Part shown: one piece after another, positions 32,642-44,547 of the stretch
Numbering within the stretch: the stretch's first letter is position 1
How the letters are laid out: each line of letters begins with the position of its first letter
Source: Coniferiporia sulphurascens
Taxonomy: Eukaryota > Basidiomycota > Agaricomycetes > Hymenochaetales > Hymenochaetaceae
Assembly: GCA_002794785.1 (NCBI GenBank)
Contig: NBBA01000024.1
Location: 186,001-250,000 of the forward strand
DNA: 64,000 bases
Direction of reading: 5' to 3'
Made by a program: the position numbers and the translations under genes
The notes under the pieces: generated by a model
The model's input: only the letters and a program-made list of their open reading frames with translations
Told to the model about the DNA's origin: nothing
The model's database searches: none

Positions 32642-35600
32642 ATGAGTCTGGCTGCTGTCGTCGCTGTCGCTGCTGGCCTGAGGGAGCGCGTTTACTACTT
32701 TGTGTCCGTGTTCTTGGTTTTCATCCTCCAGGTCATCCGGGATGTTCAGCTCCTTGCACTGACATTTCTGGAGGGAGGAATAAACGTTGGTTACCTCCAG
32801 GCTCTACTTCGGGAAGTGCTCGCCGAAAATGTCAAGGAGAATCGGAAGGAGGTGCCCGGTTCGTCAGTTCTAAAGGACAAAGATCATGCATCCTCCGAGG
32901 AGCACTGGGTCAGCGCCATTCGTGGTCTATGCCGAGCCATAGTTAAACGCGACATCGAGCTCGTCTCCCGGTATGTCTATTGGTACCATAAAGCAAGTGG
33001 GATTCCTAATATTCGAACCCGCTTTCCTGCAGGGCACTCAAAGCCGCTCCGTCGCTGGCAAAAACTCGACACGACGGTCAATGGAGCCCCTTGCACGCCG
33101 CCGTTTTATCCGGAAGCGTCGAGATCGTCAAGCTCATGCTCGAGCAGCCAGGGGTCGATATCTCCGTGACCGACAAGTCAGGGCCCGACACGGCTGAGGC
33201 AAGTGTACGCGAAGCGGAGCTGGGAACGGGTACTACGGGCACCAAGGGCGCAACGCCTCTGCATTATGCGTGCATGACTGGCAACGTCGAGATTATTCGC
33301 ACGCTTTTGGAGCGCGGCGCGGACTTCGACGCCCCTGATGGGCGGGGCCGTAGGCCTGTGGAGTACTTTGATGTGCGCCTCCACGTTGAGGCCATGGCGG
33401 TATATCAATGCTTGTTTGAGCAGTGGAAGAAGCGTGAGGAGCACTACTCCGGTACCTTATAGATATCTTCCCTTGTGTGTATTGCTCTAAATTCCTATTT
33501 TTCCCCTCACCTTCACTCAGAATCCGTGAACGTCGATACCCTTGCCGACATGATTCGAGCAGGAAACTTCGAGCACTTTGTGTCGTGAGTACTTCATCAA
33601 AGCACAACCAGATGGAAGAGTCTGATATCATAAACAGCTTCCTGAACAAAGCCCCAGACCTCGCAGCGAAGCCCACCTACTACGAATATACGCTCCTCCA
33701 CCTCGCTGTAGTCCGACAACAAAGCGACTTCGTCAAACACCTGCTTGCCGTCGCCCCATCGACACTCGACAAAGTTGATAGGCGCAATAACTATGATTCT
33801 GATTCCTCGCTCGCGTCCTTCGCGCCACCGACATTTCCACACAAGTACGTGCGCGTCGCGACACCGCTGCACTACGCATGCCTGACGGGGAACCTTGAGA
33901 TTATGGGGCTCCTACTGTGTGCGGGTGCGGATTGGGAGGTGCAAGATTATAAGGGCCGTGTACCTGAGGAGCTGATATACGAGTTCTCGGAGGACGGAGG
34001 ACGCATTAAGAATGAGTTTGTACGAATGCGCGAGGAAGAGGCGAGGAAGAGGACGAAGGCGGAGAAAGGTGATGAAGATGTGGTAAATGATGAAGATGGA
34101 AGTGAGGGAGAGGCCTTCAAGGACGATGAAGAGGGAGAGTGTATAGATGTCGACGATAAGGCCGGCGACGGTTCAGTCAAGCCAGACAAAGAAAAGGATG
34201 TTCGGGGAGCACTGACGAAGTCAAAGAGCCCCTACGAAGGGCCTACGCGCGAGCCAAAGGAAGACAGGAAAAAATCAAAATCGGCGGAAGACCCTAAGCC
34301 AGCCATCCGTACGTCCGCACATTCCTCTCGTAGCTCACGTCTGCACGTTTCTTCCAGGCCCACTCGAGGTCGTGCTTGGCGAGAAGCTGATCGGGCAGCG
34401 TGGACCCGTCCGCGTCGTCGCAAACATGATACGGCTGCGCGAAAACGGATGGGTCGACCCAGACCGCCCGCTCGTCATGCTCTTCCTTGGCAGCTCCGGC
34501 GTCGGAAAAACGGAGCTTGCGAAGCAGGTTGCACTCCACCTGCATGGCAGGAATGGACTCGCGACAGACAAGGGCGCGACGGTCGACGAGATTGAGCAGG
34601 AGTATGGGTTTGTGCGCATTGATATGAGCGAGTTTCAGCAGACGCATACTGTGTCAAACCTTATGGGTGAGGAAAAGTGTGCTTTCGTCCTAGCGGCTTA
34701 GTTGACACCTTTTCTCTTTTGAAGGCTCTCCGAAAGGTTATGTGGTATGCACCCGGATTCGTTATTAACCTATCGTGGCCCTGATTTGCTTTTTATTCAA
34801 AGGGATATGATGATGAGGGATTTCTGACTGGTCGGCTGAGAAAAAATCCGAAGGCTATCGTACTCCTCGACGAAATCGAAAAGGCACATCCAGATGTCCT
34901 TACCGTCTTCCTACAAGTCTTCGATGATGGCCGGATTACGGATTCAAAGGTTTACTTTTTTAATTCTCCTTGACCTTTTATATCTGACCATGTTTATTTT
35001 ACAGCACGGTGTGATCTACTGCAAGGACGCCGTCTTCATCATGACTTCAAATCTCGCATCAGACGAGATCAAGGAACGAGCCCCGCTCCTGCGCGCTCTC
35101 GTCGCAGAGACAGAAGCACAAGGCCGGCCAGAAGAGTACCTGCGCATTGTCGGGCAGTTCAACCGCTCGATACACCCGGTCCTCAAGCGCAGTCTACGAC
35201 GTGACGAGTTCCTCGGACGAATCAACCAGATCGTCGTGTTCCTCCCACTCAGTGCGGAGGAGATTAAGGACGTTATCAAAGGCGAGCTGGGTACATGGAG
35301 AAAGCGTGCGGAAGAGAAGCATGCGATCAAGCTGAGTTGGGCAGACGAAGGTATGCAGCTAGACGGCAGCTTTCATACCCACACGTTCCGACTTATTGAG
35401 TGGCTTGATATAGTTGTGAAAAAACTCGCCATGGCGTATGATGTGAACTATGGTGTTCGCTCAGTGGCGAATGAAACGCAACGGATAGCCGTACAATTGA
35501 TCGCCGATGCGCAGATTCGTGGCCAGCTTGCTAAAAAGTAAATTCCATCTTCTTGAAGTTGATTCATTCTTATCGTCATGAACCGCATTTATAGCTGGCA

Positions 35601-35768
35601 TGCATATTTGACTACAAACGATCTCGGTGACATTGTATTAAAGGCCACTGATTTCAAAGGTATCTTCCTTTCGTTGTCGTCGTCCTTTTGTCACTTCTCA
35701 ACTAAGTCACGTGGTACGTTTCAGAAAACGTCAGGTTTAGGAGAGGTTGTCGCTTCGCATATTTCTGA
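32642..35768 (+). CDS. Ankyrin-repeat Hsp100/ClpB-type AAA+ protein (SKD3-like), copy 1
   Basis: Probable ATP-driven protein disaggregase or unfoldase. Exons: 32642-32970, 33033-33451, 33521-33584, 33638-34308, 34358-34666, 34725-34744, 34803-34949, 35005-35350, 35414-35537, 35595-35659 and 35725-35768; 845 aa. Order: hydrophobic segment at about 17-43; four ankyrin-like units ([38 protein letters not shown]) over about 128-380; a very acidic, charged linker to about 494; then one AAA+ module. Walker A is GSSGVGKT (539-546), pore loop GYVG (602-605), Walker B IVLLDE (623-628), arginine-finger region [13 protein letters not shown], and a D2-small domain with NYGVRS. The domain order is that of animal CLPB/SKD3. 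It has an N-terminal membrane segment instead of an obvious mitochondrial presequence. Confidence 0.85.
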
Positions 35769-36531
35769 ATTTTCCGAGAAGACTATACACTCTTTAATTG
35801 CGTCTTTCATATTCCGATATAGATCGAGGGTTACCTGAGTTACGTCTCTGTAAGACGGGTGGCAGATTTCAGACAAGCCTCTTTTGGATTCTCTTCTCAA
35901 GCCACAAAATAAATCGCCTTCCAAAATACAATATATTGGTCTAATTTCAAGATTTTAGAGCCTTCTATATCAGAGACCCGCGCTGGCTATTTGAATAACT
36001 TGCGAATCAAATTCGTTTTTACCGGGCCAAGGCGTCTGCACGGAATAGGTCTCAAAGCGAGAACACTTGCGTACCCGGGCCTCGAAGCTGGAAAAACCAT
36101 ACAAACTGCGGATATGAGGGCCCATAGTACACGGCTAAGGTTTAGCTGCGCGGGTTGTCATTTATTCAGCTTCCATGTTTTTGTCTCGACCGTAATTTGA
36201 TCAACTGGTCCGCCTTAAGAGCTCAAGATGAATACAGGATTGCTGTTTGGGTCCCTAATTGTTCCAATATTGTACTCGATCACCTAGTATGGCCAACCTT
36301 CCCCTTTCCGTAACACAAAACAGGCGCCAATCGCACATTCTGCTCCACTTTGAGGCTGCGGAGCTGCGCCCTCCTGTAATCGATGTTACCGATATATGAC
36401 AACACCGCTTTCCGAAGGTAGTGGTTGACGCCGACCTCGCGCCTCATAAAGGATGCCCCCTGCGGTTTCCATTTGTCCATTATCAAGTGTCTTCCTTCAA
36501 CTCCCCACCTCCCTTAAGAGTATACGCCAAA
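35769..36531. other. Intergenic, 5' flank of F1
   Basis: About 36230-36531 resembles the regions upstream of F2 and F3 (CAGGCGCCAATC, GATATA and the CTTCCTTCA region), so promoter DNA was copied with the gene block. No separate gene. Confidence 0.5.
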
Positions 36532-37649
36532 ATGTTTCTTCAACATCCCGAACATCATACTAGCTTACCTGAGGGTCCAGACGGAACAACAGAAAGAAAG
36601 AGACTATCACTGATGTCCATCATAAGGGCTGTACTTGGCTGGACGATCTTTTACGAACAACTTGTCTACTCGCGGGAGAAAGGAGACTTAAAAGCATGGG
36701 AGCGGTTTCGTAATGACCTTATGCGCCGGTGGTTGAAGAACCTAATTGTCACTGTAGGTCCTCCGAAAGGGTCATCCTTCATAGATTCGATGCGTTGCTG
36801 ACCTCTCTTCGTCGCTCTAAGTGTGGTCTGTCTATAGGGTGCGTTTAGTTATCAGTGTCAGAAAATGCATTCACCTTGGCCCTTTTCAGCATCGTTTCCG
36901 CCAAAGTTTATACGGATTTTCCGCTAGCCAACGTCCCATTCACGCTCGGCATAATCTCGCTATTTAGTAGCCTCGTCTCAGTAAGTTTTGCTGTTGGCAT
37001 GAGCTGCGTGCTTGGGGATGTCCAGGGAGCCACATTGCGAGTCCGTGTTCTTCATCCCCTTTATCCCTATAGGTACGCGCTGATAGTTCAAAACTTCATC
37101 CAGATGATGGACCGGAGGCACCCAAACCTTTACCTCTTCGCACTGTCCATACCAGAAATCTGGACATTCATTAGCTTCGGTTCTTTCTTCGCCGGAGTGA
37201 ATGTCATTGTCTGGCAGTCCGTCGCAGCCAAGGGATGGGTTGCCAAAGTGCGAACAATCTATTGCTTTCTTCTAAGATACGTGTGTCTCACGCGAAAACT
37301 TCAAACCGTACAGGCTGGCGTCATCGTATCTGCTACCGCCCTCTTAGCTCACCTTACTGCACTTACATTTCTATTCCGCGAGAAAAACACAGCAAAGTTT
37401 CTTATTGACGAAATGGACGCCTCCGTTGAGTCGCCGAGCAGTGCACGTCAATCAGATCGGGTGGAGGATGGGAAAGCATTCCTGGGTAGTGATGGCGAAG
37501 TCTCACAGGTACTACATCCAAGCTTCCAGGGCTTGCCCGAGACGCCTGACACGCGTTCATCGCAGGCATTTGTAGGCGGTATAACGCAGGCCTCCTTCGG
37601 CCACTTGAGGGTGCCCTTACGAGCAAAGAAGGCTCCTGAAAGCTTGTGA
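36532..37649 (+). CDS. Four-helix membrane protein of unknown family, F1
   Basis: Family not recognised. Exons: 36532-36753, 36822-36838 (17 nt), 36890-37040, 37104-37247 and 37314-37649; 289 aa. A soluble N-terminus carries the conserved YEQLVYSREKGDLKAWERF patch. Four hydrophobic segments follow, at about residues 75-95, 98-125, 135-160 (ending FFAGVNVIVWQ) and 175-198 (ATALLAHLTALTFLF). The C-terminal tail is hydrophilic. F1 is convergent with R1. Exon borders are supported by identical phases in F2 and F3. Confidence 0.7.
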
Positions 37650-37876
37650 TCGCTGTCAACAGAGCCTGTGTTAAGGAATGATTGCGATTCTTGACTGATA
37701 TTTCCCCTGTACGCTCGACACCTGATGTTTGTGAGCGCATTATGTATATGTTATCTCGGCGTGCTGTACGTACGAAGGTCAATCACATTGTGTATATACA
37801 AGTATGGGGCTTGACTTGGCCCGTTGTGTGAGGTAAAAGCCAGAATGAAAGCCAGCCAGGTGTAGGTACCATTACT

Positions 37877-39142
37877 TCACCAGGCCGTATTACGTCGTGT
37901 TGGCTCTCGAACGTTAAGGCGAGGTGGACTTTCAATAACATCTGCACGAGAATCGAATGTCGCCGACCTCTGCGCACCTCGCCGCAGGGGTGCGTATACT
38001 CCATTTGATTTCGGAGATGATGAGTCAAAGGACGGGCTTAGGTCCAGGTTCCAATCCTCCGTCCCAATTCCAAACATATCGTCCTCAGAATAATTGACCC
38101 TCCTGTAGATACTCGGTTCATTTTCACATTCACCCGCTGCATCCTCGCTCTTTTCCTCGGAAGTCATGTTTCCTTCCTCTTGATTACCAGGACCGACTCT
38201 TTCGGATCGCTGGCACCAAGGATGAAGCACACCGCAGCGTTGCCGACGAGCGCACAGCTGAGTGTGACGGCGCTTACCTTCGCTCCCCAGCCATACTGCG
38301 CTGTACTTTCCTCCAACCAGGTGTAGGCGCAGATCGCTACGAAGAATGCCAACGCAGCTCCCCCTCCCCAAAGCGACGGCGTCGCATACAGAAAATAAAA
38401 TAAGCGAGGCCGCCTAACCAGAAACTGACGGAAAAGCATCGTTAAAGTCGAGTTTGTCTGACCCTGACAGACGATTCTGCTCCGGAACTCACCCTGAGAC
38501 GGGCAGGCGTTAAGTTGATCTTGCATAATAGACCAAATATAATCGAGAGGATGCTTGCGAGCATAGACGCAACGATTGTGGTGTAGGTCATACGACGCAA
38601 GTCTCCGGCAATAAGGAGGTTGCAACTGGAACTGCGGGACGGTCGTCAGCAACACGGGGCACAAATATTACGGGTCGCTGTGCGCACGCTAGCAAGAGAC
38701 CCGACTTCGCGAAGCCATTAGAAAAGGGAAAAGCTTCAAAAAATGGAGCAGGGGCTCACGACAATTCCGATGTTGTCGATTTTGGACATTAGAATTGTGT
38801 ACATACGGGCCCAGTCGTTTCCGTGCTCATACCTAGCCCAACTATTTAGATTTCTGGCACTGAGGGGCAAAAAGGAGCGCACTTTCTCTGGGCTTCCTCC
38901 GAAGCATAGCCAAGCATCAGCAGCTTAGGTATTCTTCGGAAGCTGTACGAGGATCCCCTTCGTTTCTGCGGACGAACTCCTGACTTGAGTGGCGGAACAT
39001 CACTCTGAGTCGCCCCCTCGTGGTATTGTGGGAGGTTGAAAACAACTTTGGGCGTGCCTTCCGAGTCCATGAAGGACCTGACGAATGAGCTGTCGAGGGA
39101 AGGCGTAAGCACCGAAAGAGAGCTCGAGAGATAGCGGAACAT
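37877..39142 (-). CDS. Four-helix membrane protein of unknown family, R1 (likely frameshift near C-terminus)
   Basis: Related to the F genes. Exons on minus: 39142-38883, 38832-38760, 38704-38688 (17 nt), 38631-38493, and a last exon from 38424. It shares the YEHGNDWARMY patch, SGLLLAS micro-exon, LRRMT region and YATPSLWGGGAALAF helix with R2. In the last exon the frame stops at 38164 (249 aa). R2 continues for about 100 more residues, and the matching R1 sequence is open in another frame to 37877, ending RRNTAW (R2: RRRTAW). A 2-nt difference near 38203 explains this. Either R1 is truncated or the assembly has an indel. Confidence 0.6.
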
Positions 39143-39929
39143 ATTATGAGTTATCTCAGAGGGGCGAGTACTAAATTGGCGCGGACAACATCATAGTGAC
39201 AACACTAATCTGTAGATGTGAGGACTTATGGCCGTCTCTAACCTAGTTAGTAGACTAGTCACTAGTGTACACATTTCCTATTCTAGGTCGTTCTCACGCT
39301 TCTTTACTACCATCTTAGTAATCGAATAGCGCTCAACATTTTGGTTCCGTTTCCAAAGTCACCAAAAACCAACCACCTATTGGTTTTGGTGTGGCTAATT
39401 AATCGGGCTCCATGGTGATGGCGTATAGTTGGTATGCGAGTATTCCTTGTCGTCTAAAAAGCGGCTAATTGCCATGGCCATATATTCCAGCGCTATACTG
39501 TCGCTTGCAGCCATTCATTCAACATGGACTCACTCGCCGGAAGTCGTGGATTCCCGGATTTCATGTATTCGGCCGGCCCGAATTCCATGTTTAATGTTGG
39601 CAGACTAAGCTGCTTCCAGGATAGTATTATGACCTTGTGAGATTGTTGGGAGATATGAAAGTTAATTGTTCTGCTAGTGTCGTCTTCCGTCGTACTATCT
39701 GACCGAACTTTGACTTATCCGCAGTATACAGTAAAACAGGCACCGTATTCCATCTTACATAAAAACTGACCTCACTTGAGATTGATGGTGCCGATATACC
39801 ACACCGCCTTCCGATGCTATTACTTGTAATTGGATAATTGGCGCCGGCCTTGCGTTTCATGCATGCTTGTTCTTTGGCTATATCCAATATCTTTCTTCAC
39901 CTCTCACTTCTTCCGGGGCATAAGCCAAA
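39143..39929. other. Intergenic between divergent R1 and F2
   Basis: Holds a near-perfect hairpin at about 39360-39391 (CACCAAAAACCAA pairing with TTGGTTTTGGTG). The last 200 bp resemble the flanks of F1 and F3. Confidence 0.5.
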
Positions 39930-41106
39930 ATGGATCCTCAACATCGTCCCGAACATCGAGCTAGCTCTCCCGAAGACAAAAACGAATCAGTAGGAGGAGA
40001 GAAAGGGTCGGTGGTATTCGCTGTGCGAGCCGTCCTCGGCTGGATGACCCCCTACGAACAACTGGTCTACTTGCGGGAAAAGGGAGACTTGAAGGCATGG
40101 GAACGATTTCGTGACAGCCTTATGCGCCGATGGTCGAATATGAACGTCATTGTAGGTCTTCAGAATAATCATCCTTCAGAGACGTTCTGATGCACCACTG
40201 ACTTCTTGTCGTTGTTCCTAGTGCGGGTTGATTATGGGGTGCGCAGGCTTAATAATGCTTGAAAAAACGCATTCACCCAGAGTCTCTTCTAGCGCTGTTT
40301 CGACCATAGTTTTTGCAAGTTTCCCGCTAACAAGCGCCTCGTTCACGCTCGGCATAATATCGCTGCTTAGTAGCCTTATTTCGATTGGGTTTGGTGTTGG
40401 CATGATTTATGTGCTCGGGGATGTCCAAGGGAGCATGCTACGAGTTTGTGTATTCCGTCCTTCCCTTCCTAGAAGTGCCAACAATCCAAAATCATTCAGA
40501 TGATTGACCGGAGACACCCAAACCTTTACCTCTTCGCGCTATCCATACCCGAGATTTGGGCATTCATTAGCTTCGGCACCTTCTTCACTGGGGTAGGAGT
40601 CATTGTCTGGCAATCCGCGGACAAAGGGTGGATTGCCAAAGTGCGTGCGTTCTCTGACTTTATTCCAGGACATATTCGTCTAACACGAGGAATCAAACAT
40701 TATCATGATATAGGCTGGCGTCACCGTATCTGCCGTCGCCCTCTTAGGGCACCTTGCCGCATTCGCATTCCTGTTCCGCGAGCAAGATACAGTGAAATTT
40801 CTTGATGACGAGATGACTGCGCCTGGCGTAGAACAAAACACTGCACACCGGTCGGAATGGGTGAACGAAGGGGATGCACACCCAGGTAACGATGACGAAG
40901 TCTCACAGGTGCCACGTTCGACTCGTCCGACTTTGCCTGCGGGACCCACGCGTTCAAAGCAGACACTCGTAGGGAGCCCTATGTCAGACACCTTCAGCTT
41001 CTCGAAGGCACCAGTGCGAACAAAAACGGCACTCGAATGCACGCGAAGCTTATCATCTGAGTTCGTGGCAAAACCCGGAGAAGATATTGCGACTCTTGAC
41101 CGGTAA
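39930..41106 (+). CDS. Four-helix membrane protein of unknown family, F2
   Basis: Exons: 39930-40151, 40222-40238 (17 nt), 40293-40443, 40500-40640 and 40714-41106; 307 aa. Same intron phases as F1 and F3; the first three exons have exactly the lengths of F1. Conserved patch YEQLVYLREKGDLKAWERF, helices with LGIISLLSSLISIGFGVGM and SIPEIWAFISFGTFFTG, then a hydrophilic tail. The third intron has a weak donor (GTTTGT). Convergent with R2. Function unknown. Confidence 0.7.
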
Positions 41107-41517
41107 TACCTCCGTTCATGCTCGACACTTGAATTTATAAGTGCGTTATGTGTACGCTATAATAGTGTGCTGGTACGCACGAAGGTCAATGACAAATATG
41201 TACAGTATGTACAGGTGTGTGGACTTGAATAAGGCAAGAAATTAGACCGAAAGCCAGTCAAGCGTTAATGCTGTCTATTGAGCTTGGCCTGCCCACATCT
41301 CCGCCCTTGAGTTAGGGAAAGCTTAGCTTGCGACTCAAAGATAACCCTGCCGAACAAAAGGGTACATATATAAGATAATGCACCATGCTCCTGCACAGCG
41401 TTGACTCACAAACTAGATGATCGGTGTCGCCAATGATGTCAACCTGGCGAAAGCGAACACGTTTGAGTGTTTGAGTGCAGGAAACGGGTGATTGCGCATT
41501 GAGATGTGATCATTCCA
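41107..41517. other. Gap between convergent F2 and R2
   Basis: Shared 3' flank of two convergent genes. The first part resembles the 3' flank of F1 (GTGCGTTATGTGTA-like segments). Nothing else seen. Confidence 0.5.
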
Positions 41518-42742
41518 TCACCAGGCTGTCCGACGTCGCGCAGGCACTCGAAAGTTGTCACGATTTGGATCCCCAATGATATCGACACGTGAATTCAACG
41601 TTGCATGCCTTCGCAAGGATGCAGGGGCGCCACTTGGTTCCTGTGATAGTAAGCCGAAGGACAACCCCGGACTCACGTCCCAGCCTTCCGACCCAAACAG
41701 GTCTTTTTCAAAACGTCTGTTCTTTTCGTAAATATCCTGTCCTTCTTGTCGCCCATATACGGTCTCCTCCCTATTCCCCTCCAGAATTACATTTCCTTCC
41801 TCTTGGTGACCAGGACCTAAAGTTATATCACTGGCTCCAAGAATAAAGCACGCTATGGCGTTACCGATGAATGCACAGCTAAGGACGACAGAGCTGGTCT
41901 TTGCTTCCCAGCCGTATTGTGCTATACTTTCCTCTAGCCAGGTGTAGGCGCATATCGCGACGAAGAATGCTAATGCGGCTCCCCCTCCCCAGAGCGATGG
42001 CGTCGCATACAAAAAATAGAAAAGGTGAGGTCGTTTAACCAGAAACTGTAAGACAACCCAGTTACAGTTGAGTTTGAAAGACATGAAGTAACGACTCTGA
42101 TGAACTTACCCTGAGGCGGGCAGGCGTTATGTTGATTTTACACAGGAGACCAAAAATAATTGATAGGATACTTGCAAACATGGATGCGGCAATTGTTATG
42201 AATGTCATGCGACGTAAGTCCCCAGCAACGAGTAAATTGCAACTGGAGCTACAGAGTTAGTGTCAGCAGTGCGAACGACAGTGCCGATTATATTACACCA
42301 TGCATACGCTAATAAGAGACCCGACTGCCGGAAGCCGTTAAAACGTTTCTACGGGGAAACGACAGGAATAAACTTACAACGATCCCAACATTCTCAATTT
42401 TGGACATAAGGATGGCGTACATACGAGCCCAGTCACGCCTGAGCTCGTATCTAATTCAACTTGGTAAAATTCCTGGCACTAAGAGGCAAGAAAAGGAACA
42501 CACTTTCGCTGGGCCTCTTCTGAGGGATATCCAAGCATCAACAGCTTGGGGATCCTACTAAGGCTGAAAGGGCACCGCCTTCGCTTTTGCAGGCTGCATT
42601 TTGGTTCAAACATCGGAGAGCTATTCGCTCCTTGGCAACATTGTGGGATGCTTGAATCGACTGGGGACATGCCTCTCTTGGAGTACGCAATAAGTGGGAT
42701 ATCGTCAAAGTGAATTGAAGGCACTAGGGAGGGTATACGCAT
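41518..42742 (-). CDS. Four-helix membrane protein of unknown family, R2
   Basis: Exons on minus: 42742-42504, 42450-42378, 42324-42308 (17 nt), 42248-42110 and 42045-41518; 331 aa. It has the YELRRDWARMYAILMSKIE patch, micro-exon SGLLLA, LRRMTFITIAASMF helix, YATPSLWGGGAALAFFVAI helix, SSVVLSCAFIGNAIACFI helix and a charged tail ending RVPARRRTAW. The intron before PHLFYFLYATP is at the same site and phase as the intron before the PNLYLFALSIP exon of the F genes, which supports common ancestry. Appears intact. Confidence 0.7.
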
Positions 42743-43212
42743 ATAGGAGGCCGCAAATGAAAGCCGGGAGTCATAACGACATGCGGCGATTGAGAGCTGG
42801 GGACCTGCAGGTGTAAGGGGTCAAAGTCGTATTTGACCGAGTTCGGCTAGTACATGGTGTGCCATCTGCTTCCCGCCCTCAGCCACCATCTTCCTTCACT
42901 GGTACCAGCACCAAGACAGCAATGTGATGACGTGAAGAGGTAGCGTTTATCCAATTAGGCTCTGTCGATAGCTATTCCAGTGTCACCTCTGACTAAACTT
43001 TGTTCGTTTTACAATAAAAAGCAGGCGTCAATCATAGCTTCTGCCCTTGTTTCAAATTGAAATCGGCCCATCAATGTGATATACAACTTCGTCTCGGCCT
43101 TGGCAGCTGGCTCCCCCTTTTGGGTTCCGTGACGGGAACTTCATGTAAAGCTGTCGGTTTTGTCCTTTGGTTCCTCAGCGTCTTCCTCCCCCTTCCATAG
43201 TTTGACCCCAGA
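42743..43212. other. Gap between divergent R2 and F3
   Basis: Contains DNA similar to the F1/F2 upstream regions (AAAAGCAGGCGTCAATC near 43018-43034). No gene. Confidence 0.5.
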
Positions 43213-44291
43213 ATGAGAGACTGGTATCCCAGATGCTTCACGCGCTCGCCTGGAGATTTGGATGTTATAACAAGGGACAGAAGAAAGACGACCACATTCG
43301 TTATTCGGGCTATGCTTGGCTGGATGACACCTTACGAACAGCTGGTCTACCTGCGAGAGAAGGGAGACCTGAAAACATGGGAGCGATTTCGTGAGGGACT
43401 CGTGCGCCGGTGGTCGAACTTAAATGTCATCGTAGGTCTCCCGAACGAGACATGTTACAGGGATCCCAGTGCATTGCTGATCTGTCTTTAGTGCGGCTTG
43501 ATCATGGGGTGCGTAGGGTCATCAGTGTCGAACAAATATTCATTCCTGGTCCTTCCAGTGCCGTTTCCACTATAGTTTTTGCGAACTTCCCGCTTACCAG
43601 TACCTCCTTCGCGCTTGGCATAATTTCGCTCCTCAGTAGCCTCATTTCCGTCGGTTTCGGCGTCGGCATGATTTACGTACTTGGGGATGCAGATGAAGCT
43701 AGTTTACAGGTCCGTCTTCTCCAACGTCTTTATTTTCCTTTGTTCAAAGTGCCGATACTTCAATTCCGCCTAGATAATCGATCAGCGATACCCAAACCTC
43801 TACCTCTTCGCACTGTCCATACCCGAGATATGGGCATTTGTCAGTTTCGGCACCTTCTTCACAGGGGTAGGTGTCATTGTCTGGCAGTCTGCAGACAAGG
43901 GATGGATCGCCAAAGTGCGCAGTTTCCCCCGCTATCTTCCAGGACACATCCGTCTCATACGGGAAACCAAATAACACAGGCTGGAGTCACCTTGACTGCT
44001 GTCGCCCTCATAGCGCACCTTGCTGCCTTCGCATTTCTGTTCCGCGAGCAAGATACGGCGAAGTTCCTTGTTGACAGGGCGACCGCTCCCGACATGTCGA
44101 CAGATAGCGCACACCAATTGGACGTAGGGAGGACACGCCCGGGTAGCGATGGAGAAGTCCCTCAAATGCCGCATCAAAGTCGCCCTGGCTTACCTGCGAT
44201 ACCCGAGCGCTCATCGCAGACGCTTGTAAGAAGCCCATCGCAGCCTTCCTTCAACCGCTCCGAGATACCTTTACGAACAAAAACGGCGTAG
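43213..44291 (+). CDS. Four-helix membrane protein of unknown family, F3
   Basis: Exons: 43213-43431, 43492-43508 (17 nt), 43559-43709, 43774-43914 and 43980-44291; 279 aa. Body and exon phases match F2 (YEQLVYLREKGDLKTWERF, ISLLSSLISVGFGVGM, GTFFTGVGVIVWQ). The N-terminus (MRDWYPRCFTRSPGD) differs from F1 and F2, so the chosen ATG at 43213 is less certain. Followed tail-to-tail by the UbiA gene. Confidence 0.65.
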
Positions 44292-44547
44292 AAAAACACG
44301 TGAACGTCGGCGAGTGAGTTTAGAACGGGGCCCACTGGGGAGATTGCGACTCCTGTCCAGTAGCTTCCCTAGGCGCTTGATATTTATGAGTGCAGTATAT
44401 GTACGTTACGACGGTCTCGCACGTACGAAGTTCCGGTTATATATGTACAAAAGTAGAGAACTCATGTGGGGTGAAAGGTGGTCCGAAAGCAGGTTTAGCA
44501 TGCGCGCGGTCTGGCCTGCTTAATATGCCTTTGCCGATACCTTTGGG

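Noticed and set aside
38250..38270. 20-nt GTAAGC...CTCAG as an intron in R1
   Set aside because: Too short to splice, and the read-through sequence aligns with R2 and F proteins.
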